Shown one piece after another: positions 53,795 to 61,247 of a stretch of 64,000 nucleotides of DNA. Made by a program: the position numbers and the translations under genes. Numbering within the stretch: position 1 is the stretch's first letter; each line of letters opens with the position of its first letter. The DNA comes from Bacteroidaceae bacterium (lineage in GTDB: Bacteria; Bacteroidota; Bacteroidia; Bacteroidales; Bacteroidaceae): NCBI GenBank assembly GCA_017427065.1, contig JAFRTL010000008.1, forward strand, positions 50,180 through 114,179. The letters run 5' to 3'. The notes under the pieces are model-generated. The model searched no databases. It was not told where the DNA came from and saw nothing but the letters and a program-made list of their open reading frames with translations.

Positions 53795-54943
53795 ATGAGC
53801 AACAGACAGTTTATAGCGTTTGATAAAGCTTATGTGGAACTTAGCAGTTTCCAGATAGAAGGTGGTGTTTCTGAATGCCACCTTATGGTGCATGTCACTG
53901 ATGCTATGCTACCTTTCACTGCTCAGCTCGATGCCCTTTTTGCAGCCTATGATACATTACAGAAAGGTGTCTTAAAGGATGCTCAACCCGCTTTTAAGCG
54001 ATATTTCCTCAGTGATGCTGCCAATCAAGCGTCTCTTTTACAAGAAAAGATTGTTGAAGGTTCCGATGGTGCTGTGTCAATTGTCCAACAGGCTCCTTTA
54101 AACGGAACAAAAGTGGCTCTCTGGTGCTATTTGATTGAAGGAGCTATAGGCAGGATGTGCTCCGATGGTATGTATGAAGTGCAACATGGAGGTTATCGTG
54201 ACCTCTGGTCTATGGGTAACCTTAATCGTGCTGCTAATTCAGAATCCCAAACCCGTCTCTTGTTCGATGATTATGCGCAGAAGCTCAATGAGCAAGGCCT
54301 TAAGTTGGCTGCTAATTGTATTCGCACGTGGCTCTTTGTGAAAGACATCGACCATAACTATGCTGGCGTGGTACGTGCTCGCAATCAGGTTTTTCAGACA
54401 CAAAACCTTACTTCTGACACTCATTTCATTGCCAGTACTGGCATTGGAGGCGGAAATCCACAGTTGGATTCTCTCGTACAGTTTGATGCCTTTGCTGTTG
54501 ACGGCTTGAAACCTGGTCAGGTACACTACCTTTATGCACCCACCCATCTCAATCCTACCTATGAGTATGGAGTAAGCTTCGAACGTGGCACCTATGTGGA
54601 TTATGGCGATCGTCGCAAGGTCTATATCTCGGGCACTGCCAGCATTAACAATAAGGGAGAAATCATGTATGCAGGTGATATCCGCAAGCAGGCTGCCCGC
54701 ATGATAGAGAACGTGGAGATGCTCTTAAAAGAAGCCGATTGTACATACGATGATGTAGATCAGATGGTGATCTATTTGCGCGATCCAGCCGACTATTTGG
54801 TGGTGCGTGACATTTTTCAGCAACGTTTCTCCTCTATCCCCAAAGTTATTGTTAACGCCTACGTTTGTCGTCCTGGTTGGCTGATAGAGATGGAGTGCAT
54901 GGCAACCAAGTTGCTCTCCAATCCTTCGTTTGCCAAATTCTAA
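53795..54943 (+). CDS. Tandem Rid/YjgF-fold protein, chorismatase-like
   Basis: A 382-residue cytosolic protein. The C-terminal half is a YjgF/Rid fold (VYISGTASINNKGEIMYAGD at about 278-297, then CRPGWLIEMECMA at about 362-374 with the conserved Arg and Glu). The N-terminal half looks like a degenerate second Rid fold, a layout known from chorismate-hydrolysing FkbO/Hyg5 enzymes, which also share HYLYAPTHLNP-like text before the second domain. A chorismate substrate is only a suggestion. It is monocistronic and followed by the large gene-free region. Confidence 0.7.
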   Translation: MSNRQFIAFDKAYVELSSFQIEGGVSECHLMVHVTDAMLPFTAQLDALFAAYDTLQKGVLKDAQPAFKRYFLSDAANQASLLQEKIVEGSDGAVSIVQQAPLNGTKVALWCYLIEGAIGRMCSDGMYEVQHGGYRDLWSMGNLNRAANSESQTRLLFDDYAQKLNEQGLKLAANCIRTWLFVKDIDHNYAGVVRARNQVFQTQNLTSDTHFIASTGIGGGNPQLDSLVQFDAFAVDGLKPGQVHYLYAPTHLNPTYEYGVSFERGTYVDYGDRRKVYISGTASINNKGEIMYAGDIRKQAARMIENVEMLLKEADCTYDDVDQMVIYLRDPADYLVVRDIFQQRFSSIPKVIVNAYVCRPGWLIEMECMATKLLSNPSFAKF

Positions 54944-54982
54944 GTTTGATCCTTTTATATTTTTTATGTAACACTTTGTGTC

Positions 54983-55085
54983 CTTCATAGTCAGTCATGG
55001 CTATGACTGAGCTAAGTCCTAACCTTGACTGAGCTAAATCACCGTGATGAAAGTTCTAAGTCACCGTAATGACTGAGCAATATGG
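54983..55085. repeat. Intergenic array on a 22-bp register (array F, different sequence)
   Basis: Units start at 55005, 55027, 55049 and 55071, exactly 22 bp apart, with the shared text GACTGAGCTAAGTCACCG in mixed states; a partial unit precedes them. The sequence is unlike CTAGTTAG but the period is the same as in arrays A-E. Confidence 0.8.
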
Positions 55086-55105
55086 TGTGCGTAAGCGTTA
55101 CAAAT

Positions 55106-55343
55106 GAATTTATGCCAAAACACCTCACACCTCACCTTTGCTTAGTTACCTCATGATAGATATTCATTTTCCGTGGTGAGGTGTTATCATGACACCTCAC
55201 CACTCCTCACCACTCCTCACCAAGTTGTATGCATAGAGGTGATATGTGGTGAGGTGTTGTTTCAACACCTCACCTTTGTTAATATAAATGAATCAATAAT
55301 TATTTCGCGCAAAGTGAGGTGTGAGGTGTTTTTGCATAAATTC
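55106..55343. repeat. Palindromic element 1 (CACCTCAC boxes)
   Basis: The ends, 55106-55140 and 55310-55343, are inverted repeats with one mismatch and one 1-bp gap. Inside are two perfect 12-bp hairpins: GTGGTGAGGTGT (55173-55184) with its complement at 55192-55203, and GGTGAGGTGTTG (55248-55259) with its complement at 55263-55274, loop TTT. Between them CCTCACCACT is repeated at 10-bp steps (about 55195-55222). The box ACCTCAC occurs many times on both strands. Confidence 0.85.
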
Positions 55344-55373
55344 GTAAATAAAAAAAGAGGACGAATTTAAAAA

Positions 55374-55643
55374 TAGATTTCACACTTCACGCGAGATCAG
55401 AAAGTGAATGTTCTATATTGTTTTTCTTAGTAGAATTGGTTCTAGAGACTTCACAAGACTTCACACAGACTTCACATGGGATTTTTGTCATATATTGTTT
55501 GTAGATAGAGAATGAAAATCATAATAATACAAGGAATAAATGTGTGAAGTCTACGTGAAGTCTTGTGAAGTCTTATTCTATCAATTTATAATATAAGTGC
55601 CTGATAAACAAATTTTTATAAACGAGATGTGAAGCGCGAAGTC
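55374..55643. repeat. Palindromic element 2 (GACTTCAC boxes)
   Basis: Three GACTTCAC boxes at 10-11 bp steps (55447-55476) are mirrored by three on the other strand (55543-55572), 28 of 30 positions matching. An outer, weaker inverted pair lies at about 55376-55395 and 55623-55643. The box differs from that of element 1 only by C to T (ACYTCAC), so both elements probably descend from one design. Confidence 0.8.
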
Positions 55644-55737
55644 TAAAAATAAAAATACGTTTTAAAAGATTGAATACAAAACAGATGTACGATTTTGTCA
55701 ACTGTGAAAAATTTGTTCGTCGTTTTGTTGAAAAAAT

Positions 55738-55769
55738 AAGAAGTTAGAAAATCAAGTCTCTAACTTCTT
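55738..55769 (-). terminator. Terminator of tRNA-Met
   Basis: Arms AAGAAGTTAGA (55738-55748) and TCTAACTTCTT (55759-55769) pair over 11 bp; on the minus strand the hairpin is followed by TATTTTTTC, 21 bp after the tRNA 3' end. Confidence 0.85.
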
Positions 55770-55790
55770 ATAATTTAGTGGGTTAAATTG

Positions 55791-55864
55791 TAGCGGGAGG
55801 GGGGCATGATCCCTCGACCTCATGATTATGAATCATGCGCTCTAACCAGCTGAGCTATCCCGCC
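55791..55864 (-). tRNA. tRNA-Met (anticodon CAT)
   Basis: Minus-strand cloverleaf: acceptor GGCGGGA/TCCCGCT (last pair G-U), T8 A9, D stem GCTC/GAGC, anticodon stem CATGA/TCATG with loop TTCATAA (CAT at 34-36), T stem GAGGG/CCCCC with one A-C mismatch and a non-standard T loop ATCATGC, discriminator A. The acceptor is fully paired, so it is elongator-like rather than initiator; a lysidine-modified tRNA-Ile reading AUA cannot be excluded by sequence alone. Confidence 0.85.
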
Positions 55865-55882
55865 ATCGCTGTTTAGCGGGTG

Positions 55883-55890
55883 CAAAGATA
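55883..55890 (-). promoter_or_regulatory. Predicted promoter -7 box of tRNA-Met
   Basis: Minus-strand TATCTTTG, 18 bp before the tRNA 5' end. Confidence 0.7.
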
Positions 55891-55997
55891 GGTACTTTAT
55901 TTAAATCTGCCAAACTTTATGTAATTTTTTTGCGCAAATGTTTTCTGCTTTCGATAAAAGTATCTAATATTGCACCGCATTTGCAAACAGTAAGTTT

Positions 55998-56393
55998 ATG
56001 GAAACGATGGAACGAAAAAAGATACAACTTCAATATCAACTGAAACCTACATCTGAGATGATCTTATGGGATGCCATCAGTACACCTTCGGGCTTGGAAT
56101 CGTGGTTTGCCGACAAGGTGATTATGACAAACAATCGTGAAGTGACATTCAGATGGGCAGATGAGGAAAAACACGCCAAGGTGGTGGGATTTAGGAGTTT
56201 TTCATACATCCGTTTCAGGTGGGCAGATAGCGAATTTCCACGAGAGTACTTTGAGATAAAGATGGCGCATGATGAACTGACTAGCGATTTTACATTGGTG
56301 ATCACCGACTTTGCGGATGTGGCTGAGGCGGAGGATTATACCCTATTATGGGACCATCAGGTACAAACTTTGTGCAGAAATTACGGCTTTTAG
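55998..56393 (+). CDS. START-like/SRPBCC domain protein
   Basis: A 131-residue soluble protein with the helix-grip pattern of the AHSA1/SRPBCC families: ISTPSGLESWFADKV at about 26-40, VTFRWADEEKHAKVVGF and YIRFRWAD in the sheet, and the long C-terminal helix LLWDHQVQTLCRNYGF. Proteins of this size in Bacteroidetes are annotated as START-like with no known ligand. lptF/G follows after 70 bp from its own promoter. Confidence 0.82.
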   Translation: METMERKKIQLQYQLKPTSEMILWDAISTPSGLESWFADKVIMTNNREVTFRWADEEKHAKVVGFRSFSYIRFRWADSEFPREYFEIKMAHDELTSDFTLVITDFADVAEAEDYTLLWDHQVQTLCRNYGF

Positions 56394-56437
56394 GAAACTT
56401 TCTCATATTTTATACCCCTTGCAAACCGATTTTATGC

Positions 56438-56445
56438 TATCTTCG
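56438..56445 (+). promoter_or_regulatory. Predicted promoter -7 box of lptF/G-ribBA
   Basis: TATCTTCG, 18 bp before the permease ATG, with TTG at 56419-56421. Confidence 0.6.
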
Positions 56446-56463
56446 CAGCGAAATTGGTAAAGT

Positions 56464-58440
56464 ATGCTCCGAATAAAGAAACTAGACATATTTATTCTGA
56501 AAAGTTTCTGCCTGTTGTTCACGGGCACCTTCTTCATCTGTCTCTTTATCTTCATGATGCAGTTTCTGTGGAAATATGTGGACCAGATGGTGGGAAAGGG
56601 ATTGGATATATCGGTGTTGGCACAGTTTTTCATCTATGCTGGACTGACGTTGGTACCTGCTTCCTTACCGTTGGCGGTACTTCTTGCTGCATTGATTACT
56701 TTTGGAAACTTTGGAGAGCGTTTTGAACTGATGGCCATGAAGGCCGCAGGAGTCTCGCTTGTGCAGATATTACGTCCTCTGGTGGTCTTCATCGCTTTCA
56801 TCTGTGTCGTCTCGTTTTATTTCCAGAATGTTGTAGGACCTTACGCACAGTCGAAATTATGGACATTGGTACTTTCCATGAAGCAGAAATCTCCTGAACT
56901 TGATATTCCAGAAGGGGCTTTCTATGACCAGATTCCAGGTTATAATATCTATGTGGGGTATAAGAACCGGGATACTGGCGGACTCTTCGATGTGTTGATT
57001 TATAATTTTCAGAATGGATTTGACAATGCGCAGATTATTTATGCTGACTCTGCGCACATGGAATTGACATCGGATAAGCAACATTTATATCTGCATCTCT
57101 ACAATGGGGAGGAGTTCGAGAACCTCCGCTCACAGTCGGTTAGTCAGGAGAGTGTGCCTTACAGAAGAGAGAGTTTCGTGGAGAAGCATGCGCTGATAGA
57201 GTTTGATTCCAACTTCAACATGATGGATGAGGGTATCATGGATAATCAGTCTATCAGCAAGAACATGGCTCAGTTGGAGGCGGATGCTGACTCAATGATG
57301 CAGGTGGTTGATAGTTTGGGCAGCATGAACTTTCATGATGTGGTGGATCGGGTGTATCTGCCCGTTGGTATGGAACCAAAGTTGCTTGTAAGGGGAGAAC
57401 TGAATACCAAGACGGAAGAGGAAACAGCAGAAGAGGAGAAGAAGGAATATATGACCAGCGCTAAGGACTTGACGCACATCACTTCGACTACCTATGTGAA
57501 TGTAGACAGCATCTATAATACTGCCAGTTTGGATGACAGAGAGAAGATTGTTGGGGATGCTTTTGCGGAAGTGGCGCAAGTGCAGGGTGACTGGATGAAC
57601 AAGGATACGAACATGAAGATTGTGATTGGTAACATGCGTCGCCATCAGACGGCTTGGCACGAGAAGTTGACGCTTTCGCTGGCTTGTATGATCTTCCTCT
57701 TTATCGGGGTGGCCTTGGGTGGCATCATCCGTAAAGGTGGGTTGGGTATGCCAGTAGTAATCTCTGTCATTATCTTCATTTTCTACTATATAGTGAACAA
57801 TACGGGATTCAAGATGGCGAGGGAAGGAAAGTGGCTGATATGGTCGGGCATGTGGCTGAGTACGGCAGTGCTGGCACCTATTGGGGCGTTCTTGACTTAC
57901 AAGAGCAACAATGACTCGGTGGTGATCAATATGGATCAAGTGACGGCTGCTGTGAAAAAATTCTTCGGCATTAGAAGTAAACGCAATTTAGTACGCAAAG
58001 ATGTAATCATCGATGATCCTGACTATCCTACATTGCCAGAGCGTCTGGAGGCCTTGAGTGCGGAATGTGCTGATTATATGGCACTGAAGAATCTGAAACA
58101 TGCGCCTAACTACTATACGCTTTGGACTAGTACGGAGAATGATGTGGAGGCAGAGAATATTAATGAACAATTGGAGGCTTTGATAGAGGAAATGTCTAAT
58201 ACGCGTTCTGGATATCTGCTGAATGCGTTGAACAACTACCCTGTGTTATCTACCAATGCTCATGTGAGACCATTTAATAACCGTTGGCTGAATTTAGCTT
58301 GCGGAATATTTTTCCCTTTGGGATTATTTTTCTATATTCGTATCTGGATTTATAGATTGCGATTGCAGAAAGATCTGGAACGCGTGGTAGAGGTTGATAA
58401 TGAAGCCATTAACGTAGTTAAAGGCATTTTGACGGAATAA
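56464..58440 (+). CDS. LptF/LptG family permease (YjgP/YjgQ)
   Basis: A 658-residue inner-membrane subunit of the lipopolysaccharide export machine. N-terminal helices (about 10-30, 50-75, 95-115) with VGKGLDISVLAQFFIYAG and ELMAMKAAGVSLVQILRP, a periplasmic beta-jellyroll (about 120-390), then C-terminal helices with FIGVALGGIIRKGGLGMP (about 413-430). It is longer than Proteobacterial LptF or LptG (near 360) because of an extended middle part and a C-terminal cytosolic region (about 485-610) before a last hydrophobic segment. ribBA follows 9 bp later. Confidence 0.92.
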   Translation: MLRIKKLDIFILKSFCLLFTGTFFICLFIFMMQFLWKYVDQMVGKGLDISVLAQFFIYAGLTLVPASLPLAVLLAALITFGNFGERFELMAMKAAGVSLVQILRPLVVFIAFICVVSFYFQNVVGPYAQSKLWTLVLSMKQKSPELDIPEGAFYDQIPGYNIYVGYKNRDTGGLFDVLIYNFQNGFDNAQIIYADSAHMELTSDKQHLYLHLYNGEEFENLRSQSVSQESVPYRRESFVEKHALIEFDSNFNMMDEGIMDNQSISKNMAQLEADADSMMQVVDSLGSMNFHDVVDRVYLPVGMEPKLLVRGELNTKTEEETAEEEKKEYMTSAKDLTHITSTTYVNVDSIYNTASLDDREKIVGDAFAEVAQVQGDWMNKDTNMKIVIGNMRRHQTAWHEKLTLSLACMIFLFIGVALGGIIRKGGLGMPVVISVIIFIFYYIVNNTGFKMAREGKWLIWSGMWLSTAVLAPIGAFLTYKSNNDSVVINMDQVTAAVKKFFGIRSKRNLVRKDVIIDDPDYPTLPERLEALSAECADYMALKNLKHAPNYYTLWTSTENDVEAENINEQLEALIEEMSNTRSGYLLNALNNYPVLSTNAHVRPFNNRWLNLACGIFFPLGLFFYIRIWIYRLRLQKDLERVVEVDNEAINVVKGILTE

Positions 58441-58449
58441 ACTTATAGG

Positions 58450-59664
58450 ATGTCTATGGATAAGATAAAGTTGGATACAATAGAGGAAGCATTAAAAGAT
58501 TTTGCCAAGGGTAAGTTCGTGATTGTGGTAGATGATGAGGACAGGGAGAACGAAGGTGACTTGATCGTTGCTGCTGAGAAAATCACTCCTGAGCAGGTCA
58601 ACTTTATGTTGAAGAATGCCAGAGGTGTACTTTGTGCACCTATTACCATTTCTCGTTGTAGGGAATTGGACCTTCCTCGTCAGGTATCTGACAATACCTC
58701 TGTATTGGGTACTCCTTTCACTGTAACTGTGGATAAGTTGGAAGGATGCACGACGGGGGTATCTGCCAAAGACAGAGCAGCTACCATTCGCGCATTGGCA
58801 GATCCTACGTCTACACCTACCACTTTTGGTAGGCCAGGGCATGTAAATCCATTGTATGCGCAAGACAAAGGTGTGCTTCGCAGAGCTGGTCATACAGAGG
58901 CTACTATTGACTTGGCCCGTTTGGCAGGACTCTATCCTGCGGGGGCGTTAATGGAAATTATGAACGAAGATGGTACTATGGCACGACTGCCGGAACTTCG
59001 TAGGATGGCCGATGAATGGGGCTTGAAACTCATCTCTATTCACGACTTGATAGCTTTTCGTCTTAACCAGGAATCTATGGTTGAAAAGGGTGATGAGGTG
59101 AGTATGCCTACAGCCTTTGGTGATTTCCGTCTGATTCCTTTCCGTCAGAAATCCAACGGATTGGAACATATCGCACTTTTCAAAGGCTCTTGGGAATCTG
59201 ATGAACCTGTGTTGGTAAGGGTGCATTCTTCTTGTGCAACTGGAGATATCTTTGCTTCTAAGCGTTGTGACTGTGGCGAGCAGTTGCATAAGGCCATGCA
59301 GATGATAGAAAAGGCTGGAAAAGGCGTGATAGTTTATCTGATTCAAGAGGGGCGTGGCATAGGATTGATGGACAAAATCCGGGCTTATAAGTTGCAAGAG
59401 GAAGGTATGGATACGGTGGAGGCTAATCTCTGCCAAGGGCATTTGGCGGATGAACGTGATTATGGCGTGGGAGCTCAGATTTTGCGTGAACTGGGGGTGC
59501 ATAAGATGCGTCTGATTACCAATAACCCTGTAAAACGAGTGGGTTTGGAAGCCTATGGTTTGCAAATTACAGAGAATGTGCCTATAGAAATTGCTCCTAA
59601 TGAATACAATCAGCGCTATCTGCGTACAAAGAAAGAGCGTATGGGCCACAACCTTCATTTATAG
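58450..59664 (+). CDS. ribBA: Bifunctional DHBP synthase/GTP cyclohydrolase II RibBA
   Basis: A 404-residue fusion feeding riboflavin synthesis. Residues 1 to about 205 make 3,4-dihydroxy-2-butanone 4-phosphate ([11 protein letters not shown], with metal ligand Glu; [14 protein letters not shown]). Residues about 210-404 open the GTP ring: [18 protein letters not shown] holds the zinc cysteines, and [18 protein letters not shown] the GTP-binding loop. All catalytic parts are present. It is probably co-transcribed with lptF/G. Confidence 0.96.
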   Translation: MSMDKIKLDTIEEALKDFAKGKFVIVVDDEDRENEGDLIVAAEKITPEQVNFMLKNARGVLCAPITISRCRELDLPRQVSDNTSVLGTPFTVTVDKLEGCTTGVSAKDRAATIRALADPTSTPTTFGRPGHVNPLYAQDKGVLRRAGHTEATIDLARLAGLYPAGALMEIMNEDGTMARLPELRRMADEWGLKLISIHDLIAFRLNQESMVEKGDEVSMPTAFGDFRLIPFRQKSNGLEHIALFKGSWESDEPVLVRVHSSCATGDIFASKRCDCGEQLHKAMQMIEKAGKGVIVYLIQEGRGIGLMDKIRAYKLQEEGMDTVEANLCQGHLADERDYGVGAQILRELGVHKMRLITNNPVKRVGLEAYGLQITENVPIEIAPNEYNQRYLRTKKERMGHNLHL

Positions 59665-59701
59665 TAGAAAAAGTATTAATTATTCATAATTCATCATTGA
59701 T

Positions 59702-60895
59702 ATGAACCAGTTATCCAATCGTTTGAACAGCCTGTCTCCATCGGCTACGTTGGCGATGTCGCAGAAGAGTGCTGAACTGAAAGCACAAGGTGTAGATGTG
59801 ATTAATCTGAGTGTGGGAGAGCCAGACTTCAACACTCCCGACCATATTAAGGAAGCTGCTAAGAGGGCTATAGATGATAATTATTCACGTTATTCTCCTG
59901 TGCCAGGATATCCAGACCTGCGGAATGCCATTGTGAAGAAGTTGAAAAACGAAAATGGTTTGGATTTCACAGCTGCCCAGATCTCTTGTGGCAATGGTGC
60001 GAAGCAGTGTGTTTGCAATGCTGTGCTTGTCTTGGTGAATCCTGGGGATGAAGTGATCGTTCCTGCACCTTATTGGGTAAGTTATACAGAGATGGTGAAA
60101 CTGGCAGAAGGTACTCCTGTTATTGTTCATGCGGGGATAGAACAGGATTTCAAGATCACTCCTGCTCAATTGGAGGCTGCTATCACGCCTAAGTCGAAAG
60201 CACTGATTCTATGTTCTCCTTCTAATCCAACTGGTTCTGTGTATAGCAAGGAAGAACTGGCAGGTTTGGCTGCAGTGTTGGCAAAACATCCTCAGGTGTT
60301 TGTCATTGCTGATGAAATTTATGAACACATTAATTATGTGGGTAAACATGAGAGTATAGCTCAGTTCGCTGAGATAAGAGATCGGGTGGTAATCATCAAT
60401 GGTGTTTCCAAGGCTTATGCGATGACGGGATGGCGTATAGGTTTTGTGGCAGGTGCAGAATGGATAGTAAAGGCTGTGAATAAATTGCAAGGTCAGTATA
60501 CATCAGGACCTTGCTCTGTGTCTCAAAAAGCTGCAGAAGCTGCGTACAACGGACCTCAGGAACCAGTAGAGGAGATGCGTCAGGCATTTGAACGTAGACG
60601 AGACTTGATTGTAAAACTGACAAAGGAGGTGCCTGGCTTAGAAGTGAATGTTCCAGACGGTGCATTCTATCTTTTCCCTAAATGCAGTTCTTTCTTTGGC
60701 AAATCATTTGGTTCAAGGAGAATCAATAATGCGGATGACTTGGCAATGTATTTGCTGGAGGAAGGGCATGTGGCTTGTGTAAGTGGGGCGGCATTTGGCG
60801 ATCCTAACTGTTTCCGTATGAGTTATGCCACAAGTGATGAGAATATCGTTGAGGCGATACGCCGAATTAAAGAAGCTTTAGAAAAGCTGAAATAA
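59702..60895 (+). CDS. Class I pyridoxal-phosphate aminotransferase
   Basis: A 397-residue aspartate aminotransferase-like enzyme (subgroup I-gamma). NLSVGEPDFNTPDHIKEAA, CSPSNPTGSVYSKEEL, ADEIYEHINY and NGVSKAYAMTGWRIGFVAGAEW (Lys near 235 binds PLP) are all standard, and the C-terminal Arg is in FRMSYATSD. The most likely substrate pair is aspartate/glutamate, with related activity on prephenate possible. A strong terminator follows. Confidence 0.93.
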   Translation: MNQLSNRLNSLSPSATLAMSQKSAELKAQGVDVINLSVGEPDFNTPDHIKEAAKRAIDDNYSRYSPVPGYPDLRNAIVKKLKNENGLDFTAAQISCGNGAKQCVCNAVLVLVNPGDEVIVPAPYWVSYTEMVKLAEGTPVIVHAGIEQDFKITPAQLEAAITPKSKALILCSPSNPTGSVYSKEELAGLAAVLAKHPQVFVIADEIYEHINYVGKHESIAQFAEIRDRVVIINGVSKAYAMTGWRIGFVAGAEWIVKAVNKLQGQYTSGPCSVSQKAAEAAYNGPQEPVEEMRQAFERRRDLIVKLTKEVPGLEVNVPDGAFYLFPKCSSFFGKSFGSRRINNADDLAMYLLEEGHVACVSGAAFGDPNCFRMSYATSDENIVEAIRRIKEALEKLK

Positions 60896-60913
60896 GGATT
60901 TGATGAAAATAAT

Positions 60914-60944
60914 AAAGCCCGGCTTTTTTAAAGTCGGGCTTTTA
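60914..60944. terminator. Bidirectional terminator between the aminotransferase and ferredoxin genes
   Basis: A 13-bp stem based on AAAGCCCG and CGGGCTTT, flanked by T-run on one side and A-run on the other, serves both convergent units. Confidence 0.9.
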
Positions 60945-60961
60945 TTATTTTAGAAGTGTGA

Positions 60962-61135
60962 TTACTCTGGTAAAGAAATAGCCTCATTAGGGCATGCACC
61001 AGCGCAAGTGCCACATTCTACACAGCTATCAGGGTCGATCTCGTAGTGAGAAGCGCCTTCTGATATTGCTCCTACTGGACACTCATCTACGCAAGTTCCG
61101 CAGGAAATACAATCGTCACTAATTACGTAAGCCAT
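60962..61135 (-). CDS. 2[4Fe-4S] ferredoxin, 57 residues
   Basis: A small gene read on the minus strand from the ATG at 61133-61135. The protein begins MAYVISDDCISCGTC and has two clostridial-type cluster motifs, CISCGTCVDECP (residues 9-20) and CVECGTCAGACP (38-49), each Cx2Cx2CxxxCP. It carries electrons at low potential for anaerobic oxidoreductases. It stands alone, with a terminator behind it and its own promoter. Confidence 0.95.
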   Translation of the reverse strand: MAYVISDDCISCGTCVDECPVGAISEGASHYEIDPDSCVECGTCAGACPNEAISLPE

Positions 61136-61169
61136 TTTATTAAGAATTAAATTGTTAAAAAATGCTCGA

Positions 61170-61177
61170 CAAAAATA
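61170..61177 (-). promoter_or_regulatory. Predicted promoter -7 box of the ferredoxin gene
   Basis: Minus-strand TATTTTTG, 34 bp before the ferredoxin ATG. Confidence 0.55.
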
Positions 61178-61247
61178 CGTCTTTTATTCTTTCCTTGTAT
61201 CGGTTTAAAGGGTTAAATATTCAATTTATATATCTTCTAAATAAGTT

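Larger units (their letters stand above)
54944..55790. other. 847-bp gene-free region of arrays and palindromes
   Basis: No convincing coding sequence on either strand. From left to right: a 22-bp-register array (54983-55085), a 238-bp element bounded by 34/35-bp inverted repeats (55106-55343), a second element of about 270 bp with nested inverted repeats (55374-55643), A/T-rich DNA, and the tRNA-Met terminator (55738-55769). It sits between convergent transcription units. Confidence 0.8.

Noticed and set aside
55173-55370. 65-residue frame in the gene-free region
   Set aside because: It runs through the hairpins of palindromic element 1, has no promoter and no protein-like composition.
54944-55864. 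Integrated mobile element at tRNA-Met
   Set aside because: No integrase, no repeat of the tRNA 3' end and no cargo genes; only the palindromic elements are present, so I report those without calling an island.
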